Shown in pieces: positions 48,301-60,300 of a DNA stretch of 64,000 bases (the stretch's first letter is position 1; every line of letters starts with the position of its first letter). The translations under genes were made by a program, and so were the position numbers. Where the stretch lies: assembly GCA_947095535.1 (NCBI GenBank), contig OX352773.1, positions 268,762,515 through 268,826,514 of the forward strand, in the 5' to 3' direction. The notes below the pieces were generated by a model. That model was given only the letters and a program-made list of their open reading frames with translations, was not told where the DNA came from and did not search any database. This DNA is from Poecilobothrus nobilitatus (taxonomy: Eukaryota > Arthropoda > Insecta > Diptera > Dolichopodidae).

Positions 48301-51300
48301 ATCCGTCCATGGGTTCGGATTCTGGAAGCTTCCGAATGATTCCGGCTTTTGGAGATAATCTCCGCAAACGAGATTATCTCCAAAAGCAACAAAGATAGAA
48401 CCTTCAAATTTTGTACAATGATGTTTCTTCCCGTTCGATGAAATTTAAGAGGATTTGGTCCATGGGTTTGGGTTTTGGAAGCTTCCGAACGAGCACCAGA
48501 GCAAATGAGATTATTTCCAAAACCAACAAAGATAGAACCTTTAAATTTTGTACAATGATGTTCCTTCCCGTTCGATTTATGTCTCTGAAATTTAAGAGGA
48601 TTTGGTCCATGGGTTTTGGATTTGGAAGCTTCCGAACGAGCCCCAGAGCAAATGAGATTATCTCCAAAACCAATAAAGATATAACCTTTACTTTTGGCAG
48701 AATGGTGTTCTTTTATGTATGATTTAGGCTTCTGAAATTTAGGAGAATTTGGTCCATGGGTTTGGATTTGGAAGCTTCCGAACGAGCACCAGAGCAAATG
48801 AGATTATCTCCAAAACCAACAAAGATATAACCTTTAAATTTGGCAGGGTGGTGTTCTTTCATGTTTTATTTGAGTCTCTGAAATGTGAGAAGATTTGGTC
48901 CATGGGTTCGGGTTTTGGAAACTTCCGAACGAGCCACAGAGCAAACGAGATTATCTCCAAAACCAATAAAGATAGAACCTTTAAATTTTTTATAATGATG
49001 TTTCTTCCAGTTTGATTTATGTCTCTAAAATTTAAGAGGATGTGGTCCATGGGTTTGGATTTTGGAAGCTTCCCAACGAGCCCCAGAGCAAATGAGATTA
49101 TCTCCAAAAACAACAAATATATATAACCTTTAAATTTGGCCGAATGGTGTTTTTTCATGTTTGATTTAAGTCTCTGAAATTTGAGAGGATTTGGCCATGG
49201 GTTTAAATTTGAAAGAATTTGAACCGTGGATTCGAATTTTGGAAGCTTCCGAACGAGCCGCAGAGCAAATGAGATTATATCCAATACGAACAAAGGTAGA
49301 ACCTTTGAATTTGGTACAATGGTGTTCTTTCGTGTTTGATTTATGTCTCTGAAATTTAAGAGGATTTGGTCCATGGGTTTGGTTTTGGAAGCTTCCGAAC
49401 GAGCACCAGAGCAAATGAGATTATCTCCAAAACCAACAAAGATATAACCTTTAAATTTGGCAGGGTGGTGTTCTTTCATGTTTTATTTAAGTCTCTGAAA
49501 TGTGAGAAGATTTGGTCCATGGGTTCGGGTTTTGGAAACTTCCGAAAGAGCCCCAGAGCAAACGAGATTATCTCCAAAACCAATAAAGATAGAACCTTTA
49601 AATTTTTTATAATGATGTTTCTTCCAGTTTGATTTATGTCTCTAAAATTTAAGAGGATGTGGTCCATGGGTTTGGATTTTGGAAGCTTCCGAACGAGCCC
49701 CAGAGCAAATGAGATTATCTCCAAAAACAACAAATATATAACCTTTACTTTTGGCAGAATGGTGTTCTTTGATGTATGATTTAGGCCTCTGAAATTTGAG
49801 AGGATTTGGTCCTTGGGTTCGGATTTTGAAAGCTTCCGAACGAGCCTCAGAGCAAATGATATTATCTCCAAATGCAACAAAGATATAACCTTTAAATTAG
49901 GCAGAATGGTGTTCCTTCATGTTTGATTTATGTTTCTGAAATTTGTGAGGATTTGGTCCATGGGTTCAAATCTTGGAAGCTTCCGGACGAGCCCCAGAGC
50001 AAACGAGTATATCTCCACAACCAACAAAGATAGAACTTTTATTTTTAGTACAAAGGTGTTCTGTTATGTTTCCTTTTCTGTAAAATTGGAAACTGACATT
50101 TGAAAGAATTTGAACCATGGGTTCGTATTTTGGAAACTTCCGGACGAGCACAAGAGCAACGAGCATATCTCCAAAACCAACAAAAGTAGAACCTTTAAAT
50201 TTAATAGAATGGTGTTCTGGCAAGTTTTCTTTATGTTCCTGAGATGGATTCGATGAATTGGAGTGGCAATTCGGGTAGCTGACACAAACATCCCAAGGAC
50301 TACCAATCTCCGAAAATAATTAAGATAGAAACTTAAAATTTTATACAAGGGTGTCAAGCATATCCCAAGCGGATGCCTCTTTTACGTTCTTGAAATTCGA
50401 GTTGAATAAGACAGAAAAGGGAAGAAGTTCAAGCAGCTGCCAAAAACACTTATGGATTGTTAATTTAATTCGAATTATTCAGGTGTAGGGTATTAATAAG
50501 TCGGTTGCATCGACTTACTGTTACATTTACTTGTTTTTTATAAAATTTCATTTAAAATTTTTAGTCTGAATCTAAAATGCAAAATATTTTAATGAAAAGA
50601 AAATCAACAAGAGAGAATGTAAACCAACAGTTTTTAAACACGCAGATTTTGCAAAAAAAAACACAAATGTTTTGTCACAAACTGTTTAGAATTGGGATTT
50701 GCATCAAAATTTGAAAATTTTGTAAGAATTTCATAAAATGAGAAAAAGTGTTAAAAAATAAAGAGACATTATTCTCAATTTGAAGGGAACTCTACATAAT
50801 TATGAAAAGTTATTAACACATGTACAGTTGTAGGGCTAAAGCTTACTTTAAAAAAGATTTCTGAAGGTAACTAAGTTAAACATAAAAACAGCAAATTTTC
50901 AATCATTGAGCCATAATAAGAACAAGGCGAACTACAAAAATAGGTTTTTGAGGTAGCTTATGTTACCAAATTTCGCTAAGAATTTTTTTTCTTTCAAAAT
51001 TTCAATATTCTAACTAAAAGTTTGTTAGTGTTATCAAGAAAACAAAATCTTGCAAAATTTTTTTTTCACGTAACAGTAAATTTAAATACTAAGTTGCAAA
51101 AAAATGTGTAATTGATTTATTGATACACACTTTTGCAAATAGGTCTTTTTCAAACTTTGAGAGGTTGTAGCTTCGTAATGAATGGTGGTACACAAAAAAG
51201 TTGTTCTACAACATAAATTTTTTTAAGAGACCTATTAATGTTTAAAATTTTATTGTTCTACCTTAAACCGTGTAGAAGTTTTGACAAAAGAAGTGCGGAT

Positions 51301-54300
51301 ACACACTGACCGACAGAGAGAACTAATGAGTTAAATTTTAAAAATTTTTTGTAAAATTTGCTATCATTAATTTTTTGCAATATGCTGTCATTAATTAGAA
51401 CTAACAAATTCTATCTAACCTAAATTCTATTTAAGGATCATCAGCAAGTTGTTCAATCTAAACCCATCAAGTTAAAAGGAGCCGTTTTTTTCTTAAGTTT
51501 TGCAAAATATTATATCTGTCAAAGATTTCATTTAAAATATTTCTTTTGGTTTCCAAAATTTATGAACGATCGACATCTATTTACTTTATCGAATCCCAAT
51601 AATATCAATCACATTGCAGTTTGCTTTCTGTCATAATTGGTTATATCAAATCATGTGCTGTTATCAACAGACTTAATTTGATGAGTTATATAACAGTAAT
51701 TTCAGATTTTGTTGATTCAAAACTTTTAATATTATTATTATTTCGAAATTATTTAAAGGTTTCAATTTGATATTGTTGTGATTTTGTTGTAGATTCCTTG
51801 ACAGCATTATCTTGATTTATTTCATTTTAATATTATTTAACTCTATCACAAATATTTCTCAACCCACGATAATAATTTTTTTATTTTTAGAAATGTTAAT
51901 ATTAATTATTTATATCTAATTTCGAAGCTTTCTTTTTCGTGACAAAGTATTGTTAATTGATTGCACTATTTTAAAAATTCCTTTATTTTAACCAAAAATT
52001 AAATTTAATAAATTTTAGTAATTTTTCTTACGCGTTTTTTAACCGAATTTTATATTTGAATCCACATTTTTCTATATCTGTAGATACTTTAGATATTTTT
52101 CATAAAACATTATTTCTTTTAATCTTTTATTTTTTTGAGATTTATAAATTCTTATTGATAGGTAGTATAATTTATAATTGTCTATTAAATAAACTTGAAA
52201 GCAATACTCAAATGTAATCGTAGAATATAAATATGTATTTATAGATACAGGATAGGTATACATATTATAAATATTTATTTTTCTGTATTATTTGTTGTTT
52301 GTAAACTGTTGTTTTTAACCTTAAACCTTACAGCAAAATTAACTCAATTTTTACTCTTCACCTTAAATTGAAAATCTGAAGTGACTTTTCGTCTTAATAA
52401 ATAGAAAAATTTTTGAAAATCTAAAGAATAAGCGAAAATTGATTTCTCCCTTTTCTTTTAACAAATTTCCTTTTGATATTTCAAGTACTAAATTTTCAAA
52501 TAAAAATCAAAATATCTATAAAGAGTAATTTTAAAAGAACAAAAGAAAAAATTCCAGCTGCGTTAAATTTTCATGGATCATAAAAAAAAAAATTGAGTTC
52601 AGATTAAGGAAAAACTCAGCATGAAGGAAATAAATCATAATAAGAGATTCAAATATTTTATACTCTTTTTATTCTTTATTATAAAATTCAATTTCAAATA
52701 AATTGAAGTTAATAAAATTTTATAAATGATTACTACTTTTATTTAAAGATATACTTTCAAATTTTTTCCTATTTTACTACCTTTACATAATACTCATTTG
52801 TATTGCTCCTTAAAAATTATATTTCGGAAATAAAAGATAAATTTCCATTTAAACTGATTCAAACCAAATACTTTTAAAATCTTAAACTAAGGTATATATG
52901 TTAAGCAGCTGGCAACATATAAAATTATTAATGTAAAACTTAATTTGAGAATAGTCTTTATCAAAAAATACTGGTTATTTAGTGAAGCGATATTAAAAAT
53001 ATTTTTAATCGAATTTTTACAATCAATGCCAAAATCAATTCCTGCTGGTTCAAAACAACTTTTAAAATTATTCTTAAACAAACGATAGATATTCAAAAGT
53101 TCTTATTTTTTCTTTCAAGCTAAAGTAGTTATTCTAGAATTTCATTAAAATTAAGCTTTTCCACAAAAAAACAAGGTAGAATGTAAACCAACGGTTTTTA
53201 AAAGCGCACATTTCCAAAACTCAATACAAACTGTTTAGAAGTGTGACTTGCACAAAAACTTGAAAATTTCATGTAATAAGAAAAAATGTGAAAATAGGAC
53301 ATTTTTGAAATTTTGAGGGACCGTAATTCCGGAATCCTATATAACTAAGAAAAGCCGTTAACACACGTAAAAATATATTATTAAACCTTTAATTTTTATG
53401 GCTTGCCGAAGAAAAATTTATACAGGTGCCTAAGTTACAGGTGCCTAAAAATAGCAAATTTTCTTAAATAATAACTCTTAAATACGGGGTGCTAGCAAAA
53501 AATTTTTTGAGAAAACTTATACTAATTCTAAAAGTTCTTTCTTGCCTCAAAATTTCAAGCCTCTATCTAGAAGCGTGCTGGAGTTATGAAAGTAGAAAAA
53601 TCATGCAAAATATGGTTTTCACATAACGGTAAATTTAAATAGTAAATTACAAAATATCACATAATTTTGATATTGTTTTATATAGATAATAAAATTTCCG
53701 ATCTTCTGGCGGTCTTAGATTGCAAAACTATTACGCAGAGCCTGAGATATATACATCTGAAAATAGGGCTTTTTCGCAATTTTGAAGAGCTGCAACTTCG
53801 GAACCCTTTACAACTTAAATAAACCTTTAACACACGTAAAAATATATTACTGTAGCTTTAATTTTTATATCTTGCAGAAGTAAAATGTGTACAGGTTCCT
53901 AAGTTACAGGTGTTTAAAAATAGCAAATTTTCAATTTTTAAGCCCTAATAGCTCATAAACAGGGGGTGGTTCAAAAAAATTTTCTGAGCAAACTTATACT
54001 AATTCTAAAAGTTCCTTCTTGCCTCAAAATTTCAAGCCTCTATCTAAAAGCGTGCCGGAGTTATGAAAGTAGAAAAATCATGCAAAATTTGATTTTCACA
54101 TAACGGTAAATTTAAATACTAAATTTATAAAAATTGTATAATTTTGATATTAATTTACAAAGATAAAAAAATACCTGTCGAATGACGTTTTCGGATTGAA
54201 AAAATCTTAAGCAGAACATAAGATATATGCATTTAAAAATAGGGCTTTTTCAAAGTTTGAGGAGCTGTAGCTCCGTAATGGGGGGGACTACATGAAAAAG

Positions 54301-57300
54301 TTGTTCCACAAAATTATTTTTTTTATGAGACCTACCCATGGTTAAAATTTTTTTTCTCTATCTTTAACGGTGTAGAAGTTTTGTAAACAGACGGACGGAC
54401 GGACGGACAGAGTGAAACTAATAAGCATATTTTTTCAAAATTTTTTTGGAAATGTGCTAAAAACGGGCCTGTTTGTTTTTGGCCTTTTTTAAAATAACTA
54501 ATTCTCAAGAACTAGTCTCAAGAACTATAGTTAAAATTAAAACTTTGTTTTAATTTTAAACTATATAAAGTCCCATCACTATTAAAATATTATTTGCAAT
54601 TTAATCTGTAATTATCATTTAATGCTAGTGATTTGTTATTACTGTTATTTTATGAGTATAATATTATTGTATGTCCTGTTATTTTATATCTATATATATT
54701 TGTATATATAATATATGTGTATAGGTGCTTAATAACTTTAAAAATTCAGTTTGTTTATATAAATTTGAAATTAAATCCAACAAAAAAAAATTTTGTCTTA
54801 ACTTTAGCAGAACAATTTAAAAAACTTTCAAATTGGTTTTTTTTTTTAAATACATATTTACCTTCATCCATCTTTCTGGTATTCTTGCATCATACATAGC
54901 ATCCAATGAGTCTCTTAACGATTGACTCATAACAATTGTACCATCAATTGCTAATTGTAAATCAGTTAAACATGATTTAACAGCTTTTATAACACGTTGC
55001 ATACGATCAATTTCTTGTCTACATAATAAAAACCATAAAATTACAATTAAAATTTAATTTAAAATTCAATTAAAATTTTCTTTTGTCACCTTAAAAATAT
55101 GTTCATAGGTAATAAAGGACCCATACGGTTTAATGATTCTCGTACTTCATAAGCATTATATGGTTGTGGTAATTTTCGTAACATATCAGCAGCTAATTGA
55201 TATACAATACTTTCACGTGTTTCACCACCTGTATTTCCACCTTCTTTCGGCTGTACACTTAAAATCGTATCAAGAATTCCTTAATTGATTTATTAAAAAG
55301 AAATATGAAAGTAATTGGATTAAAAAATTTTTGTGAGTGACTTATAACATAACATATAATATGATATATTTAGAACTATTATAACAACAAAAGAAAATTT
55401 AAAAATATGTTGAAAGTCATTTATTTATGAACTATAAAAAGTACAATTGTTTAATTAATAAAAATTGTATATTTTTGGAAATTTTGTGAACCTACACAAA
55501 AAATATTTTTGCAAACAAAAAACAATTATTCACCTTTAGCTGTATTAATTTGATATGTTATATCTGCATTCGAATGCAAACCAAATACTTCAGGGGTATC
55601 ATTAATTGGTAAAGTATTTATATAATCAATATAACCATGTATATTTTTTGTTATTGGTACTTTATAACCTTTATAAAATTCAAAACTTGAGTTTAATAAT
55701 GTTTCGTTAAACCATACAGCACAAAATGTAACAAGTAATCTTTTATCAAAATCATCTGTAACTCTGCCACCATATTGAATTTCACCTAACATAAAGCAAA
55801 TTGTTTGCCAAGACACACCTTTTTTTGGATCCATTTCATCCAAATGATTTTGAATAAATTGTACACTTGCTGAAAAATCTGCATGATTAAATTCATATGG
55901 AACATTCCAACCTAATGGTCCGAATTTTCGTCTTTCTTGAACAATTGTATGTAAAAATGCAACTGTATATAAAAGTGGTGGCCATTGTCCTGCTGATGTA
56001 TAATCAAGAAAATCTTGACTAAAAGCCTAATTTGTATTTAAATTAATTAATAGTCTCGGTTCATTTAAAAAAGAAATATGATAAATTAAAAGTTAAATAA
56101 AATTACTTGATAACTTCTTTTTAATGATGCTCGAATTCCTTGGGGTGGTTCATTTGTAAATTTAATTGCCATTTGAAGTAATCCAATTGGAAAATTTGCG
56201 TGCGGTTCTGTAGTCATCCATAAACGAAATGAATCTTCAATATATGATGTTTCAACTATCAGATCAACAACTTCATTACAAAAACTTAATGATAAATGAA
56301 CATTTTGCAATAGAACCCAACCACCATGTTGCATTGAATCCATAATTGATTTTCGAGCGTGATATTCTTGTCCTTGACCCATCGAAACAGATTTTAAAAC
56401 TGTTAAAAAAAAAGAAAGATATATTTCAATTTTTATAAAATTACTTTTCAATTTTATTATAGGTAAAGCTTATTCTCTATTGGAAGAATACTTAGTGCAA
56501 CCGTCAAGGAAATCAAAAGTACATATTGGTTGACGGAGTTAAATGTTTTAGAAATATTTCAATATTAATTTAAATAAAAGTTTCAGTCATAAATATATTG
56601 GAAAATATATTTTGGTGATAATTACTACATCACCATATCACTCGTTGGGTGAGATTTCTACTACAACCGCAGGAGAACGACGTATTGTGACAGAAACATA
56701 TGTTTTATTTATAAAATTATTTACAAATCATTATTGACATATAACGATGTTGTGGTTTTAATTTTATTTTTAAATTTTTATGCATATTACACATTTCTGA
56801 TGAATGATGAATATATTTACACTATATCGGCAACAACGAAGTAGCACCGCTTTGCCGGCAAAGAAAAAATATCGTTGAGGTTAGGTTTATCAATACATTG
56901 AATTTATTACCTTACGAGTACTTAATTAATTTAATTTACTATTACTCACCAATTTCTTTTTGCTTTGCTAACTGAGCAATTTGTGTTGTAGGATCAGAGC
57001 CAATCGATAAGAGGCAAATGAAAGGTGTTCGTGGCTCAGATTCTTGCCAAGTTGTTTCCAAATCAAGAATTTGAATTTCACTGTATTCAGGTCCTAATGA
57101 TTCTGTATTAAAAACGAAAATAATTAAAATTATGTTTTTTTTTGAAAAAAAAACTTTTGTAGAATAATCTTAACTCAGGTTATTTAACATTATAGCTTAA
57201 ATTTCTTAGCTATAATTTCTTAAAATTTCTTTCTTATTAGATGAACATGACATCGATGGAAAATATGTAATAATTTGAATTCAATTTTAAAATATCTGTA

Positions 57301-60300
57301 ACTGTATTCTTTTCTGTCTTTAAAATTAATTTCATAACTTTTTGTAACAAAAACAACAAATTTTCCTACCTATCCCTCATAATCCAGATTTCCCAATGCC
57401 AATTTCCCCAATTATCCTTCCCACATCCCTATCCCCAAAACCAAACTGTACATTCGTATTAAAGGTTCCATCCTAAAGTTTGGTTTTAAAAAGGGGGTGG
57501 TTTTGGTTGGTTAAAGTCCAAAACTACCTTGAGGAAGCACGTGCAGTTCCTCTTGGTGACTTTCGAGTTTTCCACCAACCCTCGTAAAAAAAAAAAAAAA
57601 AGAAACAATAAAATCTAAGTTCGTAGTACTTTTGAAACTTCTATTTTAATAGGACCATTATCTTAAATCTTAATAGAACCATAAAGAAACTATACTATAT
57701 AGAGTACTCATCTAGAACAAAATTTTTTGACCACTTTTTCAATTTCAGTTTATCTTAGATAAACCCACCAATGCATACTGTAATATGCATACGTATAATA
57801 TAATACACATAGGTACATATACATAGGTACATAAAATGAAAATATGTAAATGTGATATATGCTTCTAATATTTTTGATTTGAAAGCGTTTTATTTGAAAG
57901 AGATGAATGTAGTATAAAAATGTCGCACTTGAGAACACAGTGTAAAATTTAATATGTATTTATTTAAAATGTAGTAAGCAATAGTGTTAAATTTAAGTTG
58001 TTTGATTCGATTTTCATCAAATCAATTGATTTTTAGTATTTTAATAGATTTTAGAAAAGAATTTATATTCAGAAAAAAATAAAAAAGTTAAAACAAAAAA
58101 GAATAAAATTAAGTCTTTAATGTTTTAAGTTTTTTAAAATTAAAAGCTAAAACAATACAAAATAATAAATAGGTATGAAATAAAATTACATTAGTTGAAT
58201 TAATTAACATAATATTAAAATTACAAAACTCATATAACATATAACATCATATAACAAAAACATTAAACAAAAAAATATACTAAATAACTAAATTCAATTT
58301 TCTAAGACAATTCATATTTTCTACAAAATTCAAGTAGCTGGACCATTGAAAATATAAATAATAAGTACATATGTATATATTTATAAATTTAGTTTTGCAC
58401 TTTTAAACACTTTAATAAATATGCTCCCTTAAAATTTTTAATACCACACAAAAATAACAACAAAGAGAAAAAAAAAATTTAAAAGCATGCATAATTTTTA
58501 TTTTTTATGTATGTATATGTGCCTATTTGCACTATTTGCCTATGAATTTATTTCTATTTCTACTTCTTTTCTCTGTTGTATTGTTACTTAACTTTATTAC
58601 TATAGTATACAATACAGTCACACAAAATATCCCAGCTAATGTATAAATACTATAAGCAAATTTGGATGTTTCGTGCGATTGTATTTATTATTTAATTATA
58701 TACTAAAAATATCAACACAATCGTACAAAACATCCCAATTTTCAAAATCGTAGAAAAATGCTTAATATTTTTGTTCTACGGGAGTTCTCTATATAGTATA
58801 GTTTCATTATGATAGAACTTAATAAGCTAAGTTAAATGAAAATAAAACCAATTTTTAATTTTTTACTCAATAAATCTAATAAAGATGTTCCACAAACTTA
58901 CAGTTGAAAAAATTCAAAAAAACCAATTTAATTTAAAAATTAAAAAAAGTATATAGTAGTCCATTTTAAATTTTCTTGAAGAAAATTAAGAAAATCGCCT
59001 TAATTTATTTCAAGGTTTAAAAAAAAGTAATCAATAAACCAAAAGAACTTTTCAACTAAAATAATTTAAATTTGTTTTGATAATTTTTTTTTTTTTTTTC
59101 ATAAACTTTTCCCGTTGATAAATCTTTTAATCAAACAAAATTTAAATTATCCCTTTCCAATACACGTTAGATATTTTTTTATTGATTAATTTGCTTATGT
59201 AAATTATTTTTTATATAATTCAGTTCTTCATTAATAATACCAGTGTTTTATATACGTGTACATGCAATAAATAGAATATAAAATCACCAGCAATTTTCAC
59301 TGTTTCATCATTTCTATGACTAAAAAGAAACTTACAATAGATTTAACATAGGAATTGTCCGAAGAGAGCCCTTAGGTTAGGTTAGGTTAAGGTGGCTGCC
59401 AAAAAGGCACACTTAGACCGTATTTGGTCCATTGTGATACCACATGACTACCACATACCACAAGAGAGCCCTTACTTTTCAAATAGATTTTTATGACATT
59501 TTTTTTTTTAGTTTTTTTTTTAAAAACAAAAACATACAAAAACTCCTTAGTGAAATAAAAGTCGAAAACTAATAAAATATAAAAGAAAAATTTTTATACG
59601 TTTTTATCGTATTTATATGAAGAAATATGTATGTACCTAACTACTTAATGTTCTATAAATATTATCATTCTTATCTTTTTTTTTTGAAGAACCAACCCTT
59701 TATCTATTGGAATTAAAGAATTGATTTTTAAAAACCCTTATTTGTCATTATTTGAAGTATAACATACAAATTTTTAGAAAAACTCTGTGAAAATACTCAT
59801 ATCTAAATTGAAAACAAAATTAATAATTCACAAAATTTCGTTAAAAGTTAGTGAATCGGAATCATATATACATAAATAACATTTTCATATTTAAAACAAC
59901 TCTGTTCATATAATAACAAACCTTCAACGTATCTTTTCGCTTGTGATATTGTACGATCTGGACTCCAAGATCTGATTAATAGAAGCTTTCTAAATGAATC
60001 TAAACCAGTTTGATAACCACATGGTATTTCTTCTGCTTCTGGTTTATCAGCTTCATACCAATAACGCCAATCTTTTTCATTTGCTTCAATCTATTCAAAA
60101 AAAAAATAAAAGAGAAGATCAAAAAAATTTTACTTTTAGTTGCTTTTTTAAACAATTCTAATCTGAATTCTTACTATTTCTAACAAATCACTGAAAATTT
60201 GAAGTGAACTTATTTCAACTAAATTTAACCATGTAATATCTAAAATCCATCTAAATGGTTTTTGTCTAACTGCGTTCAAATCCAATGATGCACCACCCTT

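Noticed and set aside
48216..49880. Long minus-strand and plus-strand ORFs (up to 206 codons) with internal repeats
   Set aside because: They lie wholly in the ~147-bp tandem core of a HINE element. They exist on both strands because the unit is a multiple of three, and they have no start context, domain or relative.
59375..59395. Telomeric TTAGG array
   Set aside because: Only three units, forming the tail of an insert bounded by a 13-bp target duplication.
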